Positions 13,201 to 24,148 of a stretch of DNA of 64,000 nucleotides are shown in pieces (positions within the stretch are counted from its first letter, which is position 1; each line of letters starts with the position of its first letter). Made by a program: the position numbers and the translations under genes. The stretch is taken from contig BCLD01000002.1 of the NCBI GenBank assembly GCA_001600875.1, positions 1,408,278-1,472,277 on the forward strand. The letters are read 5' to 3'. The stretch comes from Solicoccozyma terricola (Eukaryota; Basidiomycota; Tremellomycetes; Filobasidiales; Piskurozymaceae). Under the pieces are notes generated by a model. That model was not told where the DNA came from, searched no databases, and saw nothing but the letters and a program-made list of their open reading frames with translations.

Positions 13201-14668
13201 CCCATCCCATTCATTTTTTCATCTCCATCCTTTTCATCCTCTTCTGAATCCCAATCATTCGCATCCACCGTCAAATACATTAAAACGAATCCTAAATCCC
13301 TTGCATTCAATCTCATTGCAGCCAAAGCACGATCGCAAACGTCGTCTACTGTTTTCGCATAAGCTATATGAACGCTTATATCACGTAATGAACCGAGTCT
13401 TCGAACGTTTACTACCTCGTTTGTGTTGTCGAAATTTGGAATTTGAAGTCCAACGACTCGATTTGTTTCATCGCGTATTGGAACGAAAGAGTATGTAAAG
13501 TATGTTTCTGTGTTGATGACGGTTAAAAAATGCGTGTGAGTTTATTCCGCGACGTTGTATTGGATCCCACCCCCCAAGCCCCCAACTCACCCTGTTCCTT
13601 TTCATGAACTCTTTTCAAAAACAATTCCTGACTTGAAATATGAATAACATCCCCCTTCAAACACTTCTCAACCGATGGTCTCAAAGTATCCCAAATCTCC
13701 GGCCAAGCATCTTTAAGACTATACCCCAATATCTGTGGATGTTTAACTCCGATATGTTTGATATATTCGTGATTATAAATCACTATCGAATCATCACCCC
13801 AAGCTACTAATACCGCATAAGGGCATAATAACATTTGTTGAATTGTTGATTTGAATATTGGAGACCAATTTGAAATTGGACCGAGAGGTGTTAGATGCCA
13901 TGGATATGAGAGGATGAGTTGGTTGTGGATGAGGTATTCGAATGGGAGTGGGGTTGGGAGTGGTGTTTGGAATGGGTTTGGATTTGTTGGCGTGGGTAGG
14001 ATCAGATTGTGAGAGTATGGTGGTGGTGGTGGTGGTGGTGGTGGTGGTGGTTGGGGTGGTGGTGGTTGTTGAGGCAGTGGTGGTTGGAGTTGTTGTTGCG
14101 GTGGTTGTCGTTGAGATGACCTTGACACAACTTCCCTCCCAACAACATCCTCGACGTATTCATTCGATTCTACCACCTCCACTTTACTCCTTTCATGTCC
14201 AAACCTCCAATGCAACAAAACCACCGCCCACTTGCCCCCACCCAACACTTTACTATCCACCTCCCAATCCCAACCATCCAACCCACCCACCCCTTCCACC
14301 CCTTCCACTCCTTCCACCCCTTCCACCCCTTTCATCCTTCTCATCAACTCCCAAACCAAACCCTCATCCATCCGTTCATTCACAAACCCAACCTCCCACG
14401 CGTCATCCTTCGTTGTAGCAGCATCATCACGCCGTATTAACAAACACGCCGGATGATCGAGTACTGAGAGGTACTCGCGGATATCAACGTGATCCATGAT
14501 ACCATGTGGACTGGGGTATGCTTGCTTCCGGATTTGCTTTGTAGGGTGGGTTGGGTAGGGGGTTGGGTAGGGGGGTTGGTGTATTCCCACTTTGAATTTC
14601 GAGTCTGTGACCGGGAACATGTGAGATGGACGTGGATCGGGGAGGAGGGAGGGACGGGATGACGTCAT
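10252..14668 (-). CDS. Hybrid sensor histidine kinase (PAS-GAF-PAS-HisKA-HATPase-REC)
   Basis: Eleven exons (14668-13591, 13507-12123, 12054-12043, 11975-11839, 11770-11715, 11645-11461, 11390-11361, 11287-11042, 10974-10935, 10873-10398, 10338-10252) join into one frame of 1,243 residues. The N-terminus has a PAS-like region (WGDDSIVIYNHEYIKHIG), then a GAF-like region and a second PAS (AAMPVGAWLADPDGTIYYM). The H box reads FIDMTSHELRNPLSA, with the phospho-acceptor His on a 12-nt exon. The N box (LINLLTNAIK), G1 box (FSVRDTGIGI), F box (RLFERF) and G2 box (GLGLYICK) follow. The C-terminal receiver has TEDN, phospho-Asp in LMDIEMP, SAN and AKPF. The protein should be cytosolic (no membrane segments) and feed a phosphorelay through an HPt protein. 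The ATG overlaps a TGACGTCA palindrome. Confidence 0.92.
12043..12054 (-). other. 12-nt microexon encoding T-S-H-E of the histidine-kinase H box
   Basis: The sense sequence ACGTCCCACGAA is preceded by an AG acceptor and followed by GTGAGC. The flanking introns are 68 nt (12055-12122) and 67 nt (11976-12042). Joining FIDM, TSHE and LRNPL recreates the canonical H box, and no other nearby splice choice does. The exon is a multiple of three, so skipping it would keep the frame but delete the catalytic His. Confidence 0.88.
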
Positions 14669-14948
14669 AACGAGAGAGTTAGCCGGGCGGGCGGGGGGAG
14701 GACGGGACAGAGTGACGTGGCATTCGGGGGCATTGATAAGGGGTCACAGCCACGTGACCTTTTACCCAGGGAGGATTGATAAGGGATGCCAGCCACGTGT
14801 CACTATCTATCAAAGGGCACTGACGTGTCATTGAATGTCCCATTCATTCCCCCCATGCCCCCGCCTTCACCCCTTCTCAACCTCGATTCATTATTATTGT
14901 CGTGATCCCATTCCAGTCCATCCCCATTCCATACCATTCACATCCACG
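14669..14948. promoter_or_regulatory. Divergent promoter, histidine kinase / ATG3, with E-box cluster
   Basis: CACGTGAC lies at 14751-14758, CACGTGTC at 14794-14801 and GACGTGTCA at 14822-14830. All lie within 200 bp of the ATG3 start. CACGTG is the core bound by bHLH factors such as Cbf1. The factor acting here is not known. Confidence 0.5.
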
Positions 14949-17900
14949 ATGAACAACCCACTACTGGCTATACAGGTACTTGGTACTCTCCTATACTCTC
15001 AACCATATCCACAACCATCCCACTGACAACCAGCCTTCCTTCCCAACCTTACCACCCTTACCACTGCCCCCTCCCCCTGCCCTCCCTGCCCACCCCTCCC
15101 CCTCCTTCAGAGTCAATATTGGGCTGTTCGGGACTACTTGTCACCCGTACTTAAACAGTCAAAATTCAAAGAACACGGGAGGATTACACCGGGTGAGCAT
15201 TCGAGGGCGAGGGCGAGGGCTGTTTTCTTCGCGGAGCGAAGATTAGGCTCCCGTTAGGGAGCTTGCTTTCCCGAGCGAAGCGAGCATTCAGTTCTTCGCG
15301 AGCGAAGCGAGCACTCATCTCTTCGCGGAGCGAAGATTAGGCTCCCGTTAGGGAGCTTGCTTTCCCGAGCGAAGCGAGCATTCCTCTGCGAGCACTGCGA
15401 GCACTGCGAGCACTCAGTTCTTCGCGAAGCGAAGACTCTCTCTTGCGAGCGCAGCGAGCATTTATCTCTTCGCTTTTTTTCGCTCAGCGAAAACCCACTC
15501 TCGCGATCGCAGCGAGTAGTGCTCTGCTCCTTCTTCGCGGGACAAAGTGCTCTCGCATTCCATTTTCTTCCTTCCTTTCTCGTGCTCTCGCATTCCATTT
15601 TCTTCGCGGCTCACAGATTACCCCATACTGCTATCATCGTATCAATAACTGACATTGGGATACTGTGTGGGTTGCTTTTTCCATCGGTGTATAGAGGAAT
15701 TCATAGCGGCTGGTGATTTCTTATCATACAAGTTCCCGGTATGGCAATGGTGAGTCTCCTTCCATCCTTACACAAACGCTATACCTATATCCAAACAACG
15801 GGCGGGTTACTGATGATTATACAAACGTTGTCGCGGGGTCACGGTGTTTGGGGTGTTTCATTAGGGAAAAGGGAGATCCAGGTAGAGCGAGGGATTTCTT
15901 GCCTAGTGATAAACAGTATTTGATAACGAGGAATGGTGGGTGCCTTTTTGTTGTCCTTTTTTTCGTTTATCTTTCCCGATCGAGGCGAGTGGAGTGGACG
16001 TTTTTCCTTTCGGCTTCGAACCGTAGCGATCGTTTATGTTTATTCGTGAGCTGAGCGAGCTGAGCGAGCGGACCTGCCTTAGTGCAGCGAGGGACATTCT
16101 CTGCTGCGAGCGTATTGAACATTATTACGCTCGTAATAAACTGTCTGAGCGTAGCAAAGACCCTCTCTCTCGCGCGAGGGACACTTCCTGTGGCGATGGT
16201 AGTGAGCATCATTCGCTCGCTTTAAATTGGCCCGAGCATAGCAAATATCCCCCTCTCCCGAGAGCGCCGGTGAGCATTGCTCAGCGTAAGTGGCGGACAT
16301 TCTCTGCTGCGACCGTAAACAGCATCATTGGTCCTGAACATAGCGATCAATACTCGATTTATACCCCTCTTCCTCTTCTTCCCGCGAGCAAAGCGAGAAT
16401 TGCTTCTGTGAGCGCAGCGGCGGATGATATTCTCCTCTTTTCTGTTCCTGTTCCCGTTCCTGTCCTTCTTCTTCTTCTTTCTCCTTCTCCTCCCTCTCCT
16501 CCTTCGTCTCAATCTCCTTCTCATTGTCAATCCCTCCTTCCTCTTGTTCGATCCCCACACTCTCACTAACAACCCAACCTCAACCCCCCCCCCCCCTTCC
16601 CAGTCCCATGCCTACGAAGGGCCAACACTCTAGCATACACCGACGCAGAAGAAGATTCAGAAAGATTGTTGAATTTCATGGATGATGTATGTTTTAACCC
16701 CACGCTTCACCCGGAGGGAATCGCTGATTCCTGCATGTAATTGTGGTTGGGTTAGGCGGAGGACGCTGAGGGACCTGATGGTGAGAAATGGAGGGGGAAG
16801 GGAGGAGAAGATGATTGGGTTGAAACGCATGTTGGTCGTGGTGAGTCACTTTTGGAAACCCGCTAACTCTATTCGTTTCCTTTGGGGTCTCGAAAGTTGA
16901 ACTCTCGACAACGCTTTTCGATCCATCTTCCATCTCCCAGCTTCGAACGTGCATCACTCCGACCCAACTACGATCGCTGATATTCCAGATCTCGACGACG
17001 CACCACTACTGAACATCTCCAACATCTCCATCTCCACGTCCACTAGTGCCAGCGCCGGTGCCACCCCCGGCAAGGATCTGCCGCCTACACCAGACGACAT
17101 CCCGGATATGGATGATATTCCAGATATGGATGATGGGGAAGGGATGGAAGAGTATGATGATGTAGCTGTTGCCAGAGCGCCTATTAAATCGAGGTGAGTT
17201 TTTTGGAAATTCCCCTCGACGAGTTGCGAATGGAGGGGTTGGAGGATTGCGTGTGTTCGAGTTTGAGGTGTCTTTTGTAGATACTGATCGAGAAAATGCC
17301 CGCCGACAGTGAGATTGATGGGAACGGTGGAAATGGGAATCTACTTCAAGTTCGGACGTATGATTGTTTGATCAGTTATGATAAACATTATCAAACGCCG
17401 AGGTTTTGGTTACTTGGATATGATGAAGTGGGTCTGCCACTATCGATACCGCCGTATACCCCACGTTCGCTAAACAAAAGCGTCATCTTCCTCCTCTAGA
17501 ACAAGAAACCACTGACACCTCAACAAGTCTTTGAAGATGTTCCATCCGACCACGCGTTCAAAACAATGACGATGGAAACATTCCCACACTCTGGCCAACT
17601 ACTCGCCTCCGTTCATCCATGTAAACACGCATCCGTGATGAAGAAATTCATTGATCGGATGGACGCTGCTCAATCGGCTCGTTCAGGATCTCCTGATCTC
17701 CCCGGCGCCGGTGCTGCCGCCGTGGGAGGACGAGGTGGAGCAGACGATGAGAAGAAGAAACAATGGGGGATAGGGAAGATGGTTCGGAAGGTTACCGGTG
17801 GTGTTCAGACAGAGAAGGAGAAGAAGAAGAGTGAGGAGGACGAGTCAGTTGAGGAGTCGGGTTTGCAGGTTGACTTCTATCTGGTGATTGTGAGTGTTGT

Positions 17901-18120
17901 TGGTGTGAGGGTGAGAGGTATGGTGGACGGTGGATCTGACCTGGGTGGGATGGACTTGCTCTTTCTAGTTCCTCAAATTCATCGCTAGTATAGTACCGAC
18001 TATTGAGGTGAGTTCTGGCGGTAAGAATGGTCGGTTGTGCTTGTGCGCGATGATTGACCATTTCATCCATCTGTCGCGACATCCTTCGCACCAAAGGTCG
18101 ACAGCACTACAGCCTTCTAA
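14949..18120 (+). CDS. ATG3: Atg3, E2-like enzyme of Atg8 lipidation
   Basis: The first exon is only 27 nt (14949-14975, MNNPLLAIQ). Others include 15111-15192 ([20 protein letters not shown]), 15695-15749 ([18 protein letters not shown]), 15865-15935 (DKQYLITRN), 16603-16686, 16756-16840 and 16941-17193 (IADIPDLDD acidic region). The later exons carry [20 protein letters not shown], the active-site Cys in [13 protein letters not shown] (about 17610-17640), [13 protein letters not shown], and the C-terminus VDSTTAF. Atg3 takes Atg8 from Atg7 and transfers it to phosphatidylethanolamine. A charged insert of about 65 residues separates the catalytic region from the C-terminal helices. The introns at 15193-15694 and 15936-16602 are far longer than usual and are filled with palindromic repeats. 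The junction between 17193 and the exon near 17281 is not in frame with any canonical site I could find. Confidence 0.92.
15205..15560 (+). repeat. Palindromic repeat array inside ATG3 intron 2
   Basis: The units are GCGAGCGAAGCGAGCATT variants, with the hairpins CTTCGCGGAGCGAAG and GCTCCCGTTAGGGAGC. A segment of about 80 bp (from CTTCGCGGAGCGAAG through TTTCCCGAGCGAAGCGAGCATT) appears twice, near 15226 and 15323. The array begins about 15-35 nt after the 5' splice site (GTGAGC at 15193). Confidence 0.85.
16036..16420 (+). repeat. Degenerate copy of the palindromic repeat array, ATG3 intron 4
   Basis: The recurring pieces are GAGCGTAGCAAAGA, CGAGGGACATTC, GAGCATAGCAA and GAGCAAAGCGAG, spaced tens of bases apart. 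They match the family core with many substitutions. The intron (15936-16602) is 667 nt, whereas its neighbours are about 70 nt. Confidence 0.6.
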
Positions 18121-18413
18121 GCGATGGAATGACCCCTCCGCCACCCCTCCCCCCTCTTCCCTGCCCTGCCATGTATATACATATCCCTCACACTTGTGGT
18201 TGTAACCATGCGATCTGACGACCCCCCCCCCATCCCATCACCCCTATGGGGCGCGATAAACGAATCAAAAGTTTGAAATAAAATTAATTCAAATATATTC
18301 ATTTCAACGACTTGGTTCAGACTCGCCATGGTCCACTTCACCACGCCCTCGGTCTCACACATCAGGACACCACCCCGAGCACCCATCAGTATCCCTCGTC
18401 TACCACTCCCACC

Positions 18414-20064
18414 ATGTCCGTACGCAAGTCACCACCCCCAGGACCAGGTCTAGCACTTCAAAAACGAGCTCGCGTCGATGACGATGAAGACGACCAGTCC
18501 ATGCAGACGTTGACGGTGGCAGCATCGAACGCAGAGGGCAAGGGTGCTCTGATCCGGAAAATACAGAGGACTAGTGGGTTGGAGAACCCGATTATGAGTC
18601 TGCAAGGGGCGCATACGGTATGTTTTCATGAGAGCGGACGTGCGCGCACAAAAGAGGAACTGGGACTCGCAAGCTGATGTGCTGCGTTGATTTCGGTGGT
18701 TGACAGGGAGAGATAATCACTTGTCGGTTCGACCCTACTGGACAAAGAATAGCAGCGTGCTCTACAGATCGTAACATCTGTACGTTTGGCAGTGTATTCA
18801 AACCCATGATCCCCCCCGGCACCCTAACGCTGATCGCGCATCCCCCATCCAGCACTGTGGAAAACCTACCCACCTCATGACAATTACGGTTACCTACCCA
18901 ACGTCCACAAAGCCGCTGTGACGGATGTTCAATTCTCATCGGATGCGGATGTACTATACTCTGTTGGAGCAGATGGTATGCTGATAGCGACTGATATCTC
19001 AACTGGTCAGTAAACGAACGCCTTGCAACGTCGTTCTCCTCCATACTCACCAAACCATATCTCATCCATCCCACTACCTCAGGCGAACGACTCATCCGTT
19101 ACTCGGCACACTACGGTCCTGTAAACTCCCTCGCAGTGACCTCTGCATCAGGTCGCGAACTCATCCTCACCGGCGGAGACGATGGAGTAGCTCGTGTATG
19201 GGATCCATCGATCGAGGGGTTAAAAGAAGCCGTCGCGGAGTTTGACGATGGGTTGGGTGGAGTGGTCACTGCTGTGGAGTGGAGCAAGGATGGGAATCAA
19301 TGTTTTGTTGGCGGGATTGATAATGAAATCAAGGTGAGGGGCGATGATTGGGCTTCCACAGATGAGAATCGCGAACGCTGATATTCAATTCGCTGGGTCC
19401 ATGCAAAGGTTTGGGATCTAAGAACGAAAGAGATAGTATACAAGTTGAAAGGTCACACGGATACCGTGAGTGGAAACATACTTGTCATCCAGCGCCCAAA
19501 TCAACGAGTCGTCTGACGCGGCGGAAACCGCATTTTCTCCCACTCCAGATTGCCTCCCTCTCCCTCTCACCCAACGGCCAATACCTCGCCTCGTACGGAT
19601 TCGATTCGCTATTAATGATACACGATGTACGACCCTGGTCGCAAGATCCAACCAGGGTATATCGAACGTTGACCGTGAGTTTGGCAGTCCATTCCTCAAG
19701 TTCACCGCGTTCGCCCTAACCGATCGATCACTCGATCTCCAGGGCGCACCAGCCGGCTTCGAGCAAATGCTCACAAAATGTTCATGGTCAAAAACCGATA
19801 ACGGGGCACGAGTGGCAGCGGGCGGTGGTGATCGGACAGTAACGATTTGGGAAGTTGAGACTGGTAAAATTCTGTACAAGCTGAGTGGACACAAGGGGAG
19901 TGTGGGAGGTGTAGACTTTCATCCAAAGGAACCGATCAGTGAGTGTTGGATGTTGCCCTCCTGAAGTCTGTAAAAACTAATCAGGTCATCGCTCTCCAGT
20001 TCTCACTTCATCTACCGACAAGACGATGCTGCTGGGAGAACTAGATGCTCGTGATTTTTCATAA
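18414..20064 (+). CDS. SNRNP40: U5 snRNP 40 kDa WD40 protein (SNRNP40/Spf38 type)
   Basis: The start is ATG 18414 (MSVRKSPPPGPGLALQKRAR), and exon 1 ends at 18617 (SLQGAHT). Seven WD-type blades follow across several exons: GEIITCRFDPTGQRIAACST, LWKTYPPHDNYGYLPNVHKA, AAVTDVQFSSDADVLYSVGA, HYGPVNSLAVTS with GGDDGVARVWD, FVGGIDNEIKVWDLRTKEIV, SLSPNGQYLASYGFDS, and GGGDRTVTIWEVETGKILYK with STDKTMLLGEL. The N-terminal leader, blade order and final TSSTDKTMLLGEL match the spliceosomal U5-40K protein, not other WD40 families. It sits in the U5 snRNP beside Prp8. The stop is TAA 20062-20064. The intron density around it is the same as its neighbours. Confidence 0.9.
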
Positions 20065-20188
20065 AAAGAATTCGTCGCGCGTGGCCGAGAGGGGTTGGTC
20101 ATTTACAGAGAGGCTGTATCTACCTTGAATGCGATGCATGGGTGTACCTTGATGATGATTAATGCGATTGGAAGAGGCGAGGTGCAGA

Positions 20189-22412
20189 TCATTGTATGTT
20201 GTGCCGCCACAAACTCTTGTTCTTGAATCCGGTGTTAAATTGGAGGAGTGTACTGGATGTCGCATGTCAGCGTTTGCCGGATTGAGACACTCAACCTTTG
20301 GAACACTTACTTGATATCTGCCACCCAATCGTCCCCTCCATCCGGTCTAGTCACACAAGGTATTGGGAATGCTGATCTAGAAACGGTGATGTATTCTCCT
20401 GGATCAAGCATGCAAACCTCTCTACCATCCATAGACAGCTCTGATGGCGCTCTCGACCGCTTTGAGATCTGTTTCAGAACAACATCAGCCCACCGGCGCC
20501 CCCGTCGTTCCCCGTGGAAGTGGTAATAACCCGCCGCGCACCTGCATCTTCAACGAACACTCGCTAGGCAATAACAATGTCCTAAAACTCAAACTCCTCG
20601 GTGCGATCGGTGTGAGAAGGAACGAATCGATGGTCGGATGCATGATTGGACCCCCAGCTGAAAGTGAATATGCTGTTGATCCAGTGGGAGTAGCGAGAAT
20701 GAGTCCGTCGGCCTGTTGTAACCCAAACCCCAAGACAATGCCAGAATCAGCTCCACCCCTCCCACTATCCAGCCAACAAAACATCAAAAACTCACGACGG
20801 CCTCTGTCAAATGCTGATCATTCACAAACGCATCTACGACGCTCAAATGGGGATACCTTCCTCTATGCAATGCCACCTCATTCATAACCTGCCAGCCTGT
20901 TTCATCCAAACATATCGCACCCCACCCAGTCAGCTGCGTCCCGACCCATCGCTCAACACCCCGACACCGACCTGTATTCGGACACCTTTCAATCGCTCGC
21001 CCATCCTCACCAAACAACTCTACAGTCAATCTCATCCGCTGTATCAACCCGAATTGTCCAGTCATTACATCTGAGATAGCTTCTCGATGCGTATCGATAT
21101 CTAACCACATACCCCGTGAAAAAAAGAAAAAAAAAAACATCAACATCTTCAACGTGACCAACCCACACACTCTTCAATTGAATTTACTCACGAAACGGTA
21201 ATAAAAACCCTAAGCTTCCCATTGAAAAACTCAAAACAGGTGGAACACTAAGTCCTCCTCCTCCACCACCTGATGCTGCAGAAGCACCACCAAACAATGA
21301 TGAAATATGCAATATCGTCCCGTCACCTCCTAATGAAATCGTCAGATCTGGAAGTGATTGGATGAGGGATTTATCGACTGATCGATTGGATGGGTTCCGG
21401 GAGTTGGTGGAATGCAAGGGTATGTGTAGATGATGGAAAAGATGAAAGAGCAATAGAAAGGTATGAGAAGAGGGACCGGAAAACGACAAAAAGTTGACAA
21501 AGTTAGGAAATAGTTGGTTTCTCAAAGTTGGAATCTGAATCGAAGGAGACTCACCGATTGAATCCCTAGCAACGAACAAATCCTTCCGTCCTCCTCCCCC
21601 TCCTCCTCCTCCACCACCACCACCACCACCACCTCCTCCTCCATCTCCATCTCCAGCTTCATCACCATCGACACCATCCAAACACCTTACATCTTCTATT
21701 GCATTCTCTTCAATGATGAACTTCAAATCATGATCATGATATGTCGTTCTCAGATGACTATTTTTACGACGAATTTCCCCCAAATCACCAGGATCAAATG
21801 TGTAGATCATCGCCGATACAATGAAAGGAATGGAAACGGATAGGAGATAATATTCCAGATAAGGTTCAATGGTCAGATACAAAAGCAATGAATGGGATTC
21901 CTGAAGGACATACCGTATAATCATACGTAATGCTTCACTTGTTCTTATATCGTTTGGTTTTTTAACAAGAAGGATTGTTTTCGGCGTCGAAGGTGTTGAT
22001 GGAGATGCAGATCGGGACGAAGAAGAAGGTGATTGAAATGTATATGTCGGATGATATGATATTCTTCTCGTCTTCTCTCTACCCAACCCATTCTCAATCC
22101 CATCCTCACTCCCATCCTCACTCCCACTCCCAGACGACACCGACGGATCAGGTGATTCAACATCCAACGTTGAATTAAACCATTCCGAATCAGATTGTTT
22201 CACTTGAACCGGTCTACTCCAATGCATAACACCACCACGAATCGATTCGACAGCAAAAACATCAGCTAACATGTCCACCCAGATGTCACGTAACCATTAG
22301 CCAGACCCATTCACCTTCGTGCAGACCTACTCGTGATCGCTGATAACTGCTGCAATGTCCCAAACCCTCGTCTACCGCCTAGCAGTCTGGATGTGAGGTT
22401 ATTCAACATCAT
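20189..22412 (-). CDS. POS5: NAD(H) kinase with mitochondrial-type presequence (Pos5-like)
   Basis: Exon 1 (22412-22315) encodes [17 protein letters not shown] and further Arg/Ser/Leu-rich residues with no acidic residue, as in a mitochondrial targeting signal. It joins at 22213 ([12 protein letters not shown]). The conserved NAD kinase motifs follow: [10 protein letters not shown], the P-loop-like [51 protein letters not shown](L/V)(A/S)[33 protein letters not shown], and the C-terminus [14 protein letters not shown] ending at TGA 20189. It phosphorylates NAD(H) to NADP(H), and the presequence suggests a matrix role in redox defence. A poly-Gly stretch (sense GGN repeats near 21595-21640) is inserted before the catalytic core. 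Converges with the U5-40K gene, leaving only about 125 bp between stops. Confidence 0.88.
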
Positions 22413-23266
22413 CCGTCGATGGTGAGCTCGACGTTGTTGATGGTGTTGAATCGAAGTAATAGTTGGTTAGTTCCATGTGTGGGGGGTCACTGATGTCCGT
22501 GATTCGTCATCATTCGCCACCCATTCGCCACCGTCCTCTGTACCTCACCTTATCCGTAACATGTACAATTTGTTAGGTGATGATTCGGAAGGTTATGCGC
22601 CGTTAAGTAAAGAGGAGGTAGAAGCCATTTGTAAGGACGAAAGGAGAATCATTTTTTCGAGTCAAAATCAGTAATGTACGGTTAACATCGGTCATCTCTG
22701 TGAATCCGTAGCTGTCGTGTTTCCTCCCTGGCACCCGATCCCGCCCCTCCCCGCCCCTCCTGATGTCTACAAAGGATGCCTCAAAGGCCCTAAAGTGATA
22801 GCACAGGACAGGAGGCCGCTACACAGTGAGAGTTGAGCCTCATGCACAGCTCAGGCCATGCCAAATCCATGCCACCCTTATCTACTGCTCTTGGCCGCTG
22901 ATACACTACTCATTGCTTCTTCGTTACGTTGGGCAGAACCACACCCATCCCTGTTGTTTGTGTGCTGCTCCTGTACCTCCCTTTCTCCTAGTTACTCAGG
23001 CTGCGAAAAGATAACAAGATAGATAAGGGTCTGGGTTTTGGGTATAAGAGAGCATTTGAGAAAGGGGAAGGGCCTTTCCATACCCTCTTCACATCACTGA
23101 AAGATTCATCCCTAGACATCATTCGCAACACATAATCTTCAACCCACCATTGTCAGCTGTTCAACAAGTTCATCTTTGCCCACACACCAAATTCTCTATC
23201 CTCTGCCCTCAGCATCAAATTGAGCAAAGTACTGCAGTTCTTCATCGTCATTTCAGGCGCAAGCAA
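22413..23266. other. Intergenic region, mostly featureless
   Basis: This gap lies between the divergent NADH kinase and the orphan gene at 23267. It contains one plausible small open frame (22561-22674, listed separately) and a TATAAG at 23042-23047, about 220 bp before the orphan's ATG. I see no RNA gene or repeat. Confidence 0.45.
22561..22674 (+). CDS. Possible small ORF (37 aa), uncertain
   Basis: The frame begins ATGTACAATTTG and reads MYNLLGDDSEGYAPLSKEEV, ending at TAA 22674. The composition (charged, balanced) looks more like coding sequence than the surrounding DNA. It could be a short protein, or the first exon of an unrecognised gene, since TCA|GTAATG near its end could act as a donor. 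No homologue is recognised. Confidence 0.25.
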   Translation: MYNLLGDDSEGYAPLSKEEVEAICKDERRIIFSSQNQ

Positions 23267-24148
23267 ATGACGGAGCAAGCACCGGGGGCGACGAAGGGGA
23301 AAAAGGAGCGGGGCGGAGTTGCGGATCCAGACAGACAGAGCAACGATACTGCTGTAAATGAATTCTTCAAGCTACTCAAGTCCTCAATGGAGGGCGAACT
23401 TGTTCCGCACCAGGGTAAAGTGCTAACGGAAGAGGAAACTGCCCAACTTCTCTCTTTGCGCGCTTCAGAATTACTGAAGGAAGACGGATTGGGAGTGGTG
23501 AAGTTAGGTAAATTTGTGGGAATCCCAGAGAAAGAAATGGTCTTCGTGTCATCCGGATATTGGGAGAGCAAGCCACCGAAAGCTGGCAAAGGTAGAAAAT
23601 GCAGTGGCCAACGATACGATGGTGGTCTCAGTATACATTTTGACCCGCATGGAAACAATGAGCCTCACATTTTGAAGCTTTCTGTCGCTGTCGGGGGGCA
23701 TAAGGTTCTACACAAAATCTCAGGCCACGTCGTCGGACAATACACAACTTTCAAGTCGTTCTTTCCCGCATTGTTCGACGAGCCGTCACTCCTACCGTCA
23801 GACCATCAATCAGCTCAGTCACCCCGACAGTCATTGTACACAACGTCACCCACTCAGTACCAACAGCAAACCCAACAGCCAACCCAACAGCCATACCTAC
23901 TGTCTTACCCCCAGTCATACCAACAGTCAAATACACAGTCACCGGCAATGTGGATAGGGGAGGAACCGAGAGAAAACTGCACAGAATGGCGAATGACCAA
24001 CAGCGACTTTGGGCCATTCCAGCAGCAATCTCAGTTGGAGACATTGCCGACAGTAACCGAGTTTGCATATTCATCAGAGCATTTCCTTTCAACTTTGCCT
24101 ACTGACGCGATGGACATGAAATTGGCAGCGGATGGGTTCTTTAACTGA
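23267..24148 (+). CDS. Intronless orphan protein, function unknown
   Basis: The frame from ATG 23267 (MTEQAPGATKGKKERGG) to TGA 24148 encodes 293 residues. The upstream open frame lacks an ATG. A Lys/Gly-rich start leads to a helical stretch (VLTEEETAQLLSLRASELLK), then a compact globular segment with GIPEKEMVFVSSGYWESKPP, RKCSGQRYDGGLSIHFDPHG, and LKLSVAVGGHKVLHKISGHV (about residues 120-200). A Gln/Pro/Ser/Thr-rich tail with QQ-x-TQQPTQQP repeats follows. No signal peptide, membrane segment or known catalytic motif is visible. It is unusual here in having no intron at all. I do not recognise the family. Confidence 0.7.
   Translation: MTEQAPGATKGKKERGGVADPDRQSNDTAVNEFFKLLKSSMEGELVPHQGKVLTEEETAQLLSLRASELLKEDGLGVVKLGKFVGIPEKEMVFVSSGYWESKPPKAGKGRKCSGQRYDGGLSIHFDPHGNNEPHILKLSVAVGGHKVLHKISGHVVGQYTTFKSFFPALFDEPSLLPSDHQSAQSPRQSLYTTSPTQYQQQTQQPTQQPYLLSYPQSYQQSNTQSPAMWIGEEPRENCTEWRMTNSDFGPFQQQSQLETLPTVTEFAYSSEHFLSTLPTDAMDMKLAADGFFN

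Noticed and set aside
13942..14456. Plus-strand Val/Pro-rich frames over the histidine-kinase first exon
   Set aside because: Shadows of the Pro/Gln-rich coding strand of the kinase.
15254..15716. Open frames across the repeat array in ATG3 intron 2
   Set aside because: They result from the stop-poor GCGAGCGAAG repeat units and lie between two well-supported ATG3 exons.
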